NCBI GenBank assembly: GCA_024114885.1 | Contig: CP099423.1 | Span: 2,604,001 to 2,668,000 of the forward strand | Reading direction: 5' to 3' | Source of the DNA: Septoria linicola | Taxonomy: Eukaryota > Ascomycota > Dothideomycetes > Mycosphaerellales > Mycosphaerellaceae | Length of the DNA stretch: 64,000 nucleotides | Shown: positions 19,286-33,600 of the stretch, in pieces | Layout of the letters: each line of letters begins with the position of its first letter | How positions within the stretch are numbered: the first letter of the stretch is position 1 | Translations under genes and position numbers: made by a program | The notes under the pieces: model-generated | Databases searched by the model: none | Seen by the model: only the letters and a program-made list of their open reading frames with translations | Told to the model about the DNA's origin: nothing

Positions 19286-22038
19286 TATTAAAAGTAGAGG
19301 GCGTATTATATACTATATAATGTTAAGGAGGGTATAGCGTAGTAAAGAAGAATAGAGGATTAATCTTAAACTAACTTATATATATAGTATAGTAGTAATA
19401 TGCTAGGAACTAAATATAAAGTTAATTAAGTTAGTTATCTAAGAAGAGAAGAAAGAGAAGTAAGATATACCTCTTACTAAGCCTTAGGTAGATACCTTAG
19501 GTATCTAGAACTATACTTAAATATCTATATCTAGACTAACTATCTAGGATATATTCTTAATACTCCTACTTATACTATATAGTTAGATCTTTCTATAGAT
19601 TATCTATAATACTTAAGTACTAGCCCTAATCTTAATTAGTTATTAAGTACTTGCTTTTTAGACTAATAACTAGATAGTACTAACTATTAATCTAATAAAC
19701 TTTCTATACTACTATCTTCTATAAAAAGGTAAAAGAAATACCTTCTATAAGATCTTCCTTCTCTCTTATATAAGAGTAGATTATTTAGGATATAGACTAT
19801 CTAGTAAGTTACCCCTATCCTTTCTTATAGCTAATTCTAATAGCTCCTTAGATTCCTTATAGCCTAGTCCCCTACTTAGTTATATTCTATATAGCTTCTT
19901 AGTTCTCTAATAGCCTTTAGGGTATACTATTCTTAGCTATAGAGATCTTATATTAAGCTAGGGAGTAGAGTAACTATATACTAGTAGAGGAGATAATAGC
20001 TACTATAGAGGAGGTCTTTAATATTAACTAGTACTTAGCCTTAGAGGGTATCTAGTTTAGCTAGGTACTATATAGTAATATTATAGTTAGTAATAGGTCT
20101 AATATTAGTAAGAGTATTTAGGACTTTATAAAGTCTACTTAAGAAGGAGTTAAGTAACTAAAATCTTTCTTTTAGACTCCTCTTAGTTTAACTCTAAGGC
20201 TTAGAGTTATCTTTTATATATCTCTTATATAAGATAGAGCTACCTTATAAACTCCTAAAACTATAGTCTATTCTTTAGCTTAGTAAGACTATCTACTACT
20301 ATCTCTTTTATATTTATATATTTAATAGAGATAAGTCTGTTCTACTAGAGCTTTCTTATAGTATTATATAAGATATTAATATGTTTAGACTTATTATAAA
20401 CATATAAGTCCTTAACTAGAGTAAGGGTAGCTTAGTTATTATCTTTTAGCTAAATTAGCCTAATTCTAGTAATAGTTTCCTAGTTACTAAGAATCCTTAG
20501 TTAGTAAGAATATTCTCCTACTAACTCTAGGTATCTAAGCTCTCTTAAAAGAGTACTAAGGAACTATAACTATTTTATATATACTCCTATAGCTATATAT
20601 TTAGCTTCTATTATAGATATAGCTATAGATTTCTACTTCTTACTTATCTAGGAGATTAGTATACTATAAAGGAAGAAGATATATCTAAGGATTAAGACTC
20701 TATTAGTCTTGTCTATTATATAGTTAGAGTCTATATATCTAGTAAGATAGCCTTAACTATTCCTTAAGTATCTTAGACTAAGGTCTAGGTTTGATCTTAG
20801 GTATCTAGTTAGCTTCTTTAGAGCCTTTATATATCCTACTATTAGATTACTAATATAGGAGCTTAATCTTCTAAGAGCAAATAAAATGTCTAGTCTTATA
20901 ATAGTTATAAGCTATATCTATATTCTAATAATAGATTAGTACTCCTATTTATTATACCTTTTATTATTTAGTCTAGTAGGCTTTAGACTTTTATAGCTGT
21001 CTATTAGTAAAAGAGTTAGTAATATAGTTTCTTAGCCTATTCCTATCTTAGCTAGGTTCTCTTAGATATAATGTTTCTAGTTAAGTTTTAGCTAGCCTTA
21101 CTATCTATTTCTTATTAGTCTTATTCTAAGAATCTTATCTAGCTCTCTAAGATCTTTAATCTTAAAGACCTTACTAAGTTAGTCTTTAAACTAGAGGACA
21201 TCTTCTAGTCTCTCTATAGTAATAGGTATATTATTAATATAGATTAGGATTATTAAGTCTTTCTTTTTCTTATAGATTAGAAGATATAGGTCTACTTCTA
21301 ATTATCTAAATCCTATTCCTTTTAGCTTTAATATATATAGCTGATTCTAGTCTCTTATAGCTTACTTTAGCCTATAGAGACTCCTTAGAACTTATAAGAC
21401 TATACTAGTTAGTAGGTTAATATCTAGTAGTAGGATTATATAGATGTCCTTATATAGAGTACTCTCTATAAATATATTATTTATATCTACTTAGTATAGG
21501 ACTAGGTCCTTCTTATAGACTATAGCTATAAATCCTCTTAGAGTATCCTACCTAACTATAGAGGTAAAAGTTTCTATATAGTCTACTCTATACTTTTAGG
21601 AGAACCCTCTTATAACTAGTCTTACCTTAAACTTTTTAATAGCTCTACTAAGCTTTCTCTTAATATTAAAGACCTATCTTAAGATAACTAAGTTAGCCTT
21701 CTTTAGTAGGACTACTATAGTCTAGGTATTATTACTTATAAGTATATCTAGCTTCTTCTAAATAGCTTCTTACTAGAGATAACCCTATTTAGGATTACTT
21801 ACTACTTCCTTATAGTTCCTTAGGATTAGAACCTCCTATTTATATATTCCTACTTCTTTAGTAGTAGAGAATATAATCTCTTTAACTTCCTTTAAGAATT
21901 CTAAGTCCTATAGGATATCTAGGTTAATAGAGCTTATAGCTAAGAAGAAAGCCTAGTACTCTAGGAGTATTTCCTTGCCTAGCTAACTATTCTAATCTAG
22001 CTTAAGCCTAATTAGCTTTAGCTTCTAGTTAAATCTAT
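19286..22038 (-). mobile_element. Truncated Copia-type LTR retrotransposon
   Basis: Homologous to 50,822-53,580 of the complete Copia element. It contains one LTR (19,286-19,562, 277 bp) and the 3' part of pol on the minus strand, including the reverse-transcriptase box at 21,237-21,251, which reads YINNI where the family has Y-x-D-D. The gag, integrase and second LTR are missing: at about 22,038 the sequence switches in mid-pol to a head module. It is more heavily RIP-mutated than the complete copy (for example the LTR end TAACA reads TAATA). Confidence 0.85.
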
Positions 22039-22990
22039 TCTAGAGGATATCTTCGGATTTAGGCTTAGATATTCCTACGTACTTCTTATTAAGAAATATA
22101 TATCTCTATACTCTACGTAAATAGAGCTCTTAAACATACTCTTCTATTTATCTCTACGACGTAGTATTATTATATAACTACGTCGCGTAGTCGGTAGCTT
22201 TTAGCGTCGTAATTAGGTCTAAGTATAATAAAGAGTCGATTACGCTCTAGAATAATATAGTAACGTCGTATACTAGATACTTCTTATTAAGAAATATATA
22301 TCTCTATACTCTACGTATATAGAGCTCTTAAACGCACTCCTCTATTTGTCTCTACGACGTAGTATTGTTATATAACTACGTCGCGTAGTTAGTAGCTTTT
22401 AGCGTCGTAATTAGGTCTAAGTATAATAAAGGGTCGATTACGCTCTAGAATAATATAGTAACGTCGTATACTAGATACTTCTTATTAAGAAATATATATC
22501 TCTATACTCTACGTATATAGAGCTCTTAAACGTACTCCTCTATTTATCTCTACGACGTAGTATTATTATATAACTACGTCGCGTAGTCGGTAGCTTTTAG
22601 CGTCGTAATTAGGTCTAAGTATAATAAAGGGTCGATTACGCTCTAGAATAATATAGTAACGTCGTATACTAGATACTTCTTATTAAGAAATATATATCTC
22701 TATACTCTACGTATATAGAGCTCTTAAACGCACTCCTCTATTTATCTCTACGACGTAGTATTATTATATAACTACGTCGCGTAGTCGGTAGCTTTTAGCG
22801 TCGTAATTAGGTCTAAGTATAATAAAGAGTCGATTACGCTCTAGAATAATATAGTAACGTTATATACTAGATACTTTTTATTAAGAAATATATATCTCTA
22901 TACTCTATATATATAGAGCTCTTAAACGTACTCTTCTATTTATCTCTACGACGTAGTACTATTATATAACTACGTCGCGTAGTTAGTAGC
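22039..22990 (+). repeat. 198-bp tandem repeat array, copy 3 (five units)
   Basis: Head junction tctagaggatatcttcgg, then units marked at 22,080, 22,278, 22,476, 22,674 and 22,872, again a precise 198-bp period. It differs from array 1 mainly by RIP-type transitions and by ttattaagaa versus ttaataagaa variants. Confidence 0.9.
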
Positions 22991-23265
22991 TTTTAGCGTC
23001 GTAATCGAGTCTAAGTATAATAAAGGGTCTAGGTATAATAAAGGGCCTAGCTATAATAAATAGCCTAGCTATAATAAAGCGCTTAGCTATAATATAGGAG
23101 CTAGCTATAATAAAGGGTCTAGCTATAATAAAGGGCCTAGCTATAATAAAGGAGCTCTAACTCGTAAGAGCCTTTATTTAGAAGACGACCTCTAGTAGAT
23201 TAGGAGAAGTAGAATACTCGGCTAGCTAGTAATTAAAACTCCTACTAGCTAGTAGAGTATTCTAT
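22990..23265 (+). repeat. 18-19 bp tandem repeats and palindrome, copy 3
   Basis: About eight units of ctagctataataaagggcc at about 23,005-23,155, then the 21-bp-stem palindrome at about 23,214-23,265, in the same order as at 15,600-15,855. Confidence 0.75.
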
Positions 23266-26200
23266 ATTCTTCTTAGTACTATAAGTAGCTACCCTATATA
23301 CTTTAATTAGCCCCTAATACTACCTATACGCCTTCTATAGTAATAGTAAAATTCTCTTAAATCTAGCTATATCGCTACCTATATTTTCTTTTAGGAAGTT
23401 AAGGTCGTATCCTAACTACCGCCTTCGAGATATAATATTATTCTAATATACCTCTAAAACGCGGTCGTCTATTATCTTCTAACGTCGTAGCTAAAGTAGT
23501 ATATATATATCGAGAGCGCGACTAGGAACGATAGCGATAGTTACGTTTATAGCGTACTATATAGAATAGTACTTTAGCTATAACTACCTATTAGTAATAA
23601 TAAGGTAATCTTATTATCTACTATCTTAATATAATCGTAGAGTAACTAACTCCTACTCTACTATCTCTCTAACTCTACGTTCTAGATATTCTACTTCTCG
23701 ACGATCTTAATAACGTATAGCTTTTAGAAGGCGCTCTTCCTATCGACGACTATAATAATCTCTACGACGGTAAAATATCTAATAAATACGGAGTAGATCT
23801 TTAGTCTAACTTACTAGAAGTACTAGACCTACCTATAGTAGACTCTTCTCTAAGAGATATCGAAGAACTCTCGTATAGTCCAATTTCTATATCTAGTAGA
23901 GCTAGTAGTATACTACTAACTCGGGACTCTACTAATATATCTTCCTCTATAGACTCTCTATAGGTTCGAATAGCCGAGTTCGATAATACTATCGTAAGCT
24001 CTAGCGTCGTAAGCCCTAGCGACTAGTTACTAGAGAGTAGTAAAGCTATATATTATACCTATTCTATTAGTATACTAGATAGAGAGAATAAACTAGAAGA
24101 CGAAAATATAAGAGACTACGTCGACGACTAGGACCGCGCTAATAAATAGAATTATACCGACGACTATAACCGTACTAACGACTAGAATCGTACTAACGAC
24201 TAGGACTACGCTAACGACTAGGACTACGCTAACGACTAGAATCCTACTAACGACTAGGACCGGCCTAATAGCCTAGGTCGCTCTAACGACTAAGATACGA
24301 CCTACTAACCTAACGACGAAGCTAGAAACTACGATCGGTTAGGTAGCGATAATAGTAAGAGTAGCGAAGTTAATAACGATAGCGATAGTAGTAACGTATT
24401 ATAAGACCCGTATAAGTATATAGCTAAGAAGCTATATTAGTAGTTATAAGGCGGATTTTATAGATATATATCGGACGATTATAAAATAGAGCGCTTTCGA
24501 TATTTAGAGAAAGTAGGCGATATAGACTATTATTCGCTATTAGAAGCCTTTAGAAGCGCCCTATTCTCTTCTCTACTTAGAATACCGATACGAATTATAG
24601 CCGACTACCTTCTATATTATAACGCGCTTTAATAAGAGGAAATGTTTTATAGTATATCCTTATAGCTAAATAGAATAAGACCTCCTCTAAAGTATATATA
24701 CCTTTATAAAGAGTAGACCCTAGCTACTAAAGCTAATATCGCTTTCGATATCGATAGTTTCTTAGGATTTACGTTATATCTTAGTTTCGTACGCTAGAGT
24801 ATTCGCTACTAGCCTATACCGCTTTCAAAGTAGAATATTAGTATAGACCTTTATATCCGTACCGATTATTATACTAAGGATTAAGAAGTAGAATAACTAC
24901 GATCGTAGTTAAATCTACTCTAGGATATTCTCTACTTCTATCTTAGAAGGATTAAAGGAACGATAGAGATATTAGTTTTTATTCTCTTCCTATATATACC
25001 TATTACTACTAGGAAATTTATCTCGCTTACTAAGGAATAATATACCTACTAGCTAGATAGGATCTTCTACTCTACTATCTATATATTCTATAATACCTAT
25101 TATACTTAATATCTTCCTACTACGTATCGACATACCTATATTAATAGTAAGGTATATTAGATCGAGGATCGCTTAGTTAGAGAAGTAGGATATAAAATAT
25201 AGAAAGCGATTACCTATTATCTATACCTAGAATATCTTAGCGAGGTATAGAGTAAGATTCTTAAAATTATTAAGAAGGAAGCTAGACTTTACGACTTCTA
25301 AGAGCCTTAACTATTCTTTTTAGCTAAAGAGACGAAATTATAATTTAAGACAAGTCTTATATATCCTACGTTACTCTATACGATAGAGAACTTTAGGACG
25401 TATCTAGAGTAGGTTCTCGATTTTAACGTTATCTAACGCGAACGTCTATTTATTAATATTAGTAAAGAGATTTATATCTAATCCTACTAATTACTAGCCG
25501 ATAACTAAGATCCTTACGACGAGTAAGTATATATCTATATATAGAAACGATACTATCTTAAGAAGTATCTCGAGTAGATATATAATAGAGAGCCGCCTTA
25601 GAGTAGATAGATATTCTACGAGTAGAATCTACTTTATAAGGCCTATAATCTTACGAGCCTTACTCTACGACGATCGAAACTCTTTAAAGGCAGACTTATC
25701 TACTCTTAGTTCTATAGTTCTATAAAGGAGGTTACTAATTCTTCGAAACTATATCCTTTCTCTAACGACGGATTAGAGGAACTTATATTCGACCTAGTAA
25801 TTCTTAAGGCTACTTAGAGCTAAGCTAAAGGCTACTACCGAGACGTATATATAATTAAATAGTTATACCTATATAGTAAGCGCCGAGCCTACGTAGTACT
25901 TATAGACTCTTATAGAAAATTATTTAGACTATGTAAGGAACACTATATTAGTTAGTTAACGTACTATTCGTTATAAACCTAGCTTACTAAAGAAGACTAC
26001 GTAGAACTCGAGCTAATACTTAATAACTACCTATTATACGTATAGCTAATCGAGACTAAAGAGTACTTATATTTCGTATAGTAGAACTTAAACAAGTTTA
26101 CTACTAGGTTCGAGGTCGTCTATACTCGCTATAGAATAGGTATTATTATATAGGAGCAAACTAAAATAATAGCTATATTCCTCTACTATCTTCGATTCGT

Positions 26201-27160
26201 AGTCGGAGGAATAGAACTCTACTACGAATCGGCTCTCTAGTAGAGCTACTATAAATATATAATAGAGACTAGAGATATAAAGAAGTAGATCGGACTTAGC
26301 TTTAGTAATACCCTACGTAAGTATAGGTACGCTTAGATAGAGCCTCGGTTCGACTAGATAGAACTCTAATTTCATACTAATATTATAGACTATATTCTTT
26401 TTAGTAATAGCGTCCTTCGTTATTAATACCTTCGATATAGTAGCGAAGTTAACGCCTTCTTCGATCTTATAAGGCGTATAGATCTTACCTATTAATAGCT
26501 TAGCGAATACTCTAAATACTAGCGTATTCGTAGTTAAATTATCCTTTAGCTAGTCTACCTAGTATTCGAGTAGTTCTATAAGAATATCCTCGAAGTAGTT
26601 AAATATAAGATTAAACCTAGAATACGATAAACTACTCTAGAGGACGAGCTTAGCTAGTCTATAGAATACTTCAAGGAGATTATAAACGACAAAATCTATC
26701 TTGTTATAGGAAACTATAACGACTTCAAGCTTATATAGTCTCTAGTTAGCTTCCTATTCGACTTTAATAATAGTATTCGTCGTAAGTATTAGGAAGTAAA
26801 GCTATATCGAGTTCTATATTAAAGGATATATACTAGTATATCGATACTCGATAATAGTACTACTCTTAGGTATAAGTTTTAGCGACGTTTAAAAGGCTAC
26901 CTATTAGACTACTACTAGATCTTACCTTATCCTATATATAAGGTTTTAACCTAAACTATAAAGTAGGGTTAGCGAATATAGTATTTAGTCGTCTACTAAG
27001 AGATATAGAGTACGCCGATATAGATATAGGGCTAGAAGAACTAGTAACCTAGTTAGCTCTTATTACGCCTAGAGTTTATAGACTAGTTAAGAGAAGAATA
27101 GAAAGGATAGCTACGTCTACGTAGGCCTCTAGATAGAGAAGAGTAAGTTAAAACCACTTA
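23266..27160 (+). pseudogene. Large uncharacterised ORF relic with coding repeat
   Basis: A plus-strand frame can be followed with TAG/TAA at former Trp/Gln positions. An acidic Ser-rich segment and an 18-bp repeat at about 24,115-24,265 (Asn-Asp-(stop)-Asp-Tyr-Ala type) lead into DYKIERFRYLEKVGDIDYYS (about 24,479), LLEAFRSALFSSLL, NFRTYLEQVLDFNVI and DGLEELIFDLVILKAT. The product would have been about 1,000 residues or more, Tyr/Leu-rich. Many Cys/Arg/His codons are probably already changed. Families of large uncharacterised fungal proteins of this general look exist, but I cannot name one. The 3' end precedes the Gypsy insertion at 27,331. Confidence 0.5.
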
Positions 27161-27330
27161 TCGAGAAATGCCTTACTAGCTAGTAATTAGAATATAGACT
27201 TACTAGATACTTAGTATATACTTCTAGAAGAACGTATCTTTAGAGGAAGGTACTATTATAGGAATATACTACTAGAGGCACGTACTTTTAGAAGAATATA
27301 CTACTAGCTAGTAATTAAAGACAACTAGAG

Positions 27331-27335
27331 CTAGT
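27331..27335. repeat. Target-site duplication CTAGT (left)
   Basis: Matches 40,568-40,572 and flanks the Gypsy-type element exactly at its LTR ends. Confidence 0.85.
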
Positions 27336-27613
27336 AGTAAGGCAAAGGCCTACCTATATACCGTGCTTAGTAGTTTTAGTACAAAAGCAAGGTAGTAGCT
27401 CGTTTCTAAGATAGGAATGTTTACTCTACTTAATTAATTCAATGTCCTATAGTCCTAGTATAGGCTCTTAGTCTTAGGACTACTATTTTGAGCTCGTTAC
27501 TACTAGTCAATATACGTATTATAAGACTATTACTCTCCGAACAGGTCTTGTTCTATAGTAACCGCTCTTATACCTACCTAGGAGGTTAGTATTAGGATAG
27601 TTATTATCTATTA
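27336..27613 (+). repeat. Gypsy left LTR
   Basis: 278 bp, agtaaggcaaaggcctacct to attatctatta. It matches 40,290-40,567 with differences that are nearly all C/T or G/A transitions. Confidence 0.88.
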
Positions 27614-30600
27614 ATAGAGCCGAAGGTAGGGCTATCTCTTCTCTCTTATACTAGGACTAGAAGCGTAGAGGGTAGATAGTAGCCTTAAAGCGAGAACTAA
27701 CGTACTATAAACATTAATAAGAGGCCTAAAAGAAGCCTACGTAAGAGGCGACTTAAAGGGCTATAATAATATAGAAGCCTCTAGAATATAGATATCGCTC
27801 TAACCTAGAAAAGTTATAAACCTCTAGTACTCCTTAGTATAGATCTATTCGGCAATTACTATATAGATAGTAAAGCGACTTACTATATCGGAGACTTACT
27901 CGGGGTCTCTATGCCTATAATAGTCTTCGATTAGACCCCGGTTTAGTATAAAAACGCCTTTATTTAGATAGCGTAGAGGCTATAGAATAGGCTAGACCCG
28001 TCTAGGTAATCTCGTATCCCCTAGTATATAGATCGCTTAGAATAAGCCCTAGTACGGCGTTAGACGCTAATCGTTTAGCTAAGGACACTAATTACGTCTA
28101 AGGCCCCGGACCTAGTATATAGTATAGGCTAACGTAATATTATACTACTATAGTTACTTAGCGAATTACCCGAATAAGTAAGACGGACGCGCCTAGCTAT
28201 AAACGGTCGAACTATACGACACGACATACCTTCGCTTATTAGGCACAATTAATATAGCCTCGGTATTATAAAGAAAAGTCTAACGTTTACCTTCCGACGG
28301 CTAATAAAATTTAGACTCTTGTTTTTTAGTTATCGTTTTAAACGATAACTATATTTTATTTAAAAACCTAATTAAGGAGAGTATAATATACTCTTAGAAT
28401 ACCTTCGAACAAGCTCTATAAGTAAATTAGTATCTACTAGCCGGCCTAAAACACTAGAGAGTAGCTTATCTAACTAGCTTAATAAGCAAATTCGAAGATC
28501 TCTAGTAAAGCTACTACCTACTTTTACTTTATTCCCTCTACTAGACAACGACATGTCTATAGAGGACTAAGGAGGTACTAACCTCAACCCTAATACCGAT
28601 ATCTTTTAAGGACCGAACTTAGGAGGTAGACTGTCTATAGCGTAGTTCTAGCTACTTATAGAGACTATCTAAGTAACCTAAAGCTAGAAGGTAATTGTCG
28701 CTTAGGTTCCGCTACTACCTAGCTCGGACTAGAATCCCTTCTTTAATAGAAAGAACGTAACCGAGTATATTAAGCGTTTTGAAGTACTATATAGTAACTA
28801 CGCTATTCTACTTATTAATAATAATAAATAGCTTTACGAGAAGTTACTTACTTAGGTCACGGTTATCTAACGTAGACGATACTAGCGCCTTAATAGTTTC
28901 TACGACCGAGACTACGCTAAGTTTAAAGAGTCGATTATTAAGGAATACTAAAAGTACGATAATATATATATACTCGGAAACCGCTGCTATATAGAAAACC
29001 TTTATAAGGTCAACTATAGCGAGGATAATAATCTCTTAGAGTACTTGAGGCAGTTTATACTCTACTCTAATACTATGCCTACTTCGTATATAGACGAGCG
29101 TTCTCGTACTCTCCTATTTATATAAGGCCTTCTATTTCGTTTTAGTAAGAGGCTCTAGGCCTATCTTAGGTTAGACCTTAATAATAAGGACTTAGATTAT
29201 AGTAAGCTCTTAAAGACAGCCTAGCGTTAGATTAATAGTAATAAGGACTTTAAAACAGAAGTATATAACGAAGGCGGTAGAGACGTCTAGTAGTTATACG
29301 AAGTAGTAAAGAAGTCCGCTCTAAGACTAAACTCTAAGTTCAAGGCTAGAGAAACGGTAGTCTATAAAGGCCGTAAGCTAGTAAGCGTCGATAATATTAC
29401 CGCTAGTATATAAGACCTCGTAATTACTACGATTCGTCGGCTCGAAGAAGGAGGCTCGTAGCTACTACGCTCGTCGATAGGATAGCGGGCGAAGTCTTAC
29501 GATTACGACTATCTGTATATTCTAAGGCCTACTTATAGCTAGGAGATTTCGATTAACTTAGCTACGATAGATAACAGGTTAATAATTAAGGCCTATATAG
29601 CGATCGCTCTAAAGATTTTAGGTTATTAGATATATAGGCTCGAAGGCTATATAGCTACAAACTATAAGTACCTATAGTAGTTCGAGACTAAGGGCTTAAT
29701 ATATAGAGACCTAAAGACTAGTATTATATACTACGGAACGCCTTACCTAGGTACGGAAAAGATACGATACTACTAGGATAAGGAACTACTAAAGCTGTTC
29801 GTATTAATAGGAGTATTAGAGTAGCGCTATAGGAAGATCGATCTTGAAAATATAGATCGTTTATTAACGCTAAGAGCGAGCTAGTAGAGGACAGCGAACA
29901 AGGTAGCTAGTATTAACGGTCCTATTAATATTAGTTAAGTCGCTTCTATTATATAGGAGGATTAGGACGATCTAATCGGCGCCTACGTAGCTAGAGATAG
30001 CGTAAAGACAAAGCAGAACCTAAACCCTTCTCGTCTAGTTAGAAGATAGCTAATAGGAGTATAGAAGCGGATTACGACCTAGGCTATAGCTACAAGAACC
30101 CGCGCTTATCGTCACTCTTATATTAAAGAGGTTAAAGATAAAAACTAGCTAGCTCCTTACCTTATAGATATAGAGGAGTTAGAGGATTCTTAAACTTAGA
30201 GACGTAATAACGATAAGATCGAGGATAAGTAGATATACGACTACCTAAACGGTCTACTAGTTCTAGTCGCTCCTACGTATGCTTAAAAGCGAAAGAAGGC
30301 TAAGGAGCCTCTAAAGACCAAGCGTATAGATAACTACCTTCGAGCTATATACGCTAATAATAATACTAACGTCTTCTAGATAGACAAAATACTCGAATCT
30401 AAGATCTAGTTAAGCTTAGTAGAGATTATTCTCTATAGCGAGCGAGCGTCGTATTCCTTATAGGGTCGTATTCTAAACGATACGGATCTACGTAAGAAGC
30501 TTAATAAGCTCCGTATAAAGAAGCGTACGAATAGAGATAGCGGAGCTAAGATTAGCGTATATTCCTTACTATCTAAAGCCTTTAGCGAGTAGGTAGAGGA

Positions 30601-33600
30601 GGAGCTAATAAAAGCTATCTTAGCGACTAATATTAAGGCCTTCTAGGTTACTACTATAGCGATTAATATAGTTAAGCCTAGGCCCGCTTCTAAGCTTTAT
30701 AAGCGAATAGATAATATCCTTCTATTATTTAATAATATCTATTAAATTATTCTAAGTATCTACGTACCTACAAAGTACGGACCTCGAATAATAGCTTATA
30801 AGTCTTTAATTAACGAGAGAGCTAAGTTAATAATTATACCGATCGAATATATTCGAAAGCTTCAAGTCGGTATAACCCCTCTTAGTAATATTACTATAGG
30901 AGGAGTCGGAGGCAAGGTTACTTTTATTAGGTACTACCTAGAGGTATTAATCGATACCTTTAGCGTAAGAGTTACGATACTATTTCTAGTCTTACTAGCG
31001 AACGGCCCGATCTTACTTAGCTAACTATAGGCGCGGCGTATACGCCTAGCTTCTAAGAACTATAATAATAGCTCTTAGGAGAGCTTAATTAGTACTCTAG
31101 ACGGCCGTATTATTATATTTACTAGTTTTAATAGCTATAGTAATATACGTACTATAGAATAAGTTCTAGGAAAAGCTAGAGTACTAAGGAATTAGCTCTA
31201 GTCGACGGTACGAGTATAGTAGAGGCTCTAACACGTATATCGCGTCTAGATTCTATAGAAGTTAGTATCCGAACTCTAACTTTTAGTAATTATTAGCTAA
31301 AGAATATAGGGTATACTATCGAGGACTCTAGATCTTATAATAGTAAGGAGTAGGGAGAGGGATTATAAGCTTTTCAAGCTTCTACTACTCTTTCCGTATA
31401 AGGTTTAGTAGTTAGAGGTAAAAACTCTACTTAGGAGGGTTAGCTAGTAGAACGTTCCGTAGTTACCTTTTTAAACGATAATTACGTTATACCTCTTATA
31501 CTATACTTTAAACTATACTAGTAGTATAGATAGATAAGCGATTAGTACTAGTATTCGTTTATAGTTACTAATAGCTCTAAACTCCTAGAGAATTAAGTCT
31601 TTAACTACCTTACGTAGTAGTTATCGTATATAAAGGTAATTTACTTTAGAGACTATTTTATAGCCGACTTAATTAGACAAAGTACCTCTCTACGATAGTA
31701 GCTCGAACTATCAAGACGAGTTAATTATAGCTAGACGTAAACATAGTATAACTATCTCGTAGTAGCGGCCGTTAAAGGCAACGTTACTAAATTTAGCTAA
31801 AATAGCCGACTTAAGAAGCTTTTACTAGCTACTAGCGAAGCTAAGCTAGCTTATACTAGCGAGCGAGACTTATACTAGGGTATTAGGTATAGTTTTAAAG
31901 ATACTATACTAGTGTCTTAGTCGAGCTAGGGTTCGAATTATAGAGGCGAATACTTGATAATTGCCTATACGAAGCTTAGAGAGGCAGAGCTAGCTATCTA
32001 AGAACCCGGACTCTACGACGAGGTTATTTCCGATAAAGTAGACGACGAGCTTAGCGAGGAGACGTACGTTATCTTAGCTACTATTAATATAGTAGTAGAG
32101 AGAGCTCGTAATAAAGAAGCTATAGGGTAGCGGAAGCTAGATAATTGTATTAGCGCCTATACTCTTTATAAGCGAGTTACTAATAAGATCAAACTAGTAA
32201 ATACGGACATTACTATAACTAACAGCTTAAACCCTAGCGGACTAAAGGACTAGCGACGGACTTATATTAAGAAGGAGACGGCTATACTACCTAGTACTAG
32301 ACCTTACGATAGTAAGTACTTAACTAAGAGGTTCTCGGCGATCGAGCCTAGATTACGCCTTACGCCTAAATAGCTTACAAAGTTCAAACCTAGTATAGAA
32401 CTACTACTAAAGGAGCTAGATTTGTTATACTATATACTAAGGAACCGAGAAGCTGCCTTTACGTAGGACTTTACGTATTTAGGCTGAATTAACCCTAATA
32501 TTGCTCTACTATAGAAGATTCGGACAGTTCCTTACGAGCTATAGTAGTATCTAGGCTTCAAGCTAAATCTATCTCTACGACACGTCGTAGAAGATATACT
32601 AAGATAACGAATCTAAGCTAGAACTCTTAAGCTATACTATAGTGCCTATCGAAATCTATACTTCCTTATTAGTAAGAAGATAAAGGTAGGTAAGCCTAAG
32701 AAGTATCGATTGATTAACGTAGCTTAGAAGTTCAATTAAGTCACTATAAGAGATTCGAACTTACTACTCGACGCTAAGGGTTTCTCTAAGGACTTTACTA
32801 GTTATACGCTAGCCTCGTTAGTTAATATCTTCTCTAGATATAACTAAATCCTACTCGATAAATTATATAGAGACCTTATAGGCTTCGATTTACTACTAGG
32901 CTTGTTACGGTAGACAACGTTACTATAAGGAGCTACGAATTCTATTACCTAGTTCGTTCGTATTATTAATCAAGTACTTATAGAGTATGTCTCGTATAAG
33001 GCACGGCTGTTCCTTAATAATATTAGTATTAAAGAGCCTAAGACGAAGTACGATAATAAAGAGGTTAAACCTAGCCTCCGCCGTTACGTTATTAAACATA
33101 TTATAGCTATAGACGACGTTCTCTATAATATAGAACGAGCTAATATAATAGTAGCTTTTAATAAGCTATAGCTCTATTACGAATAACTAGTAATCGTTAG
33201 TTATCTTACTAGTATTAATAGTCGCTATCTAGACTTCGTAAGAGTAGCGAAGATTAAGAAGTAGCCGACGCTAGAGAATTAGAAGGAGGTTCGAATCTTC
33301 CTCGGCGTAGTTACGTACTACCGCGTCTAGGTTAAAGGTTTCACGATTATCCTTACTCTACTATTTAAACTCTTATAGAAGAATACTAAGTTTTTATAGA
33401 CTACTAAACACTAATTAGCTAAGGACGTCGTCTTAAAGGCACTAGTTTCAGCCCTAGCCCTAGTTACTCTTAACTTTAGAGAAAAAGTAGGACTTATTAT
33501 CGTAGGTATAGATTCGAGTAGTAAAGGTTAGAGATATACGCTTTCCTAATATAATCGAGACGAGCTACTTCTCTACTATCTAGTTCGATATAAGTCCGGC

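Noticed and set aside
28779..28994. 71-codon open frame with ATG inside the Gypsy gag region
   Set aside because: Chance open frame out of phase with the neighbouring gag-like reading; rich in Ile/Thr/Ser with no motif.
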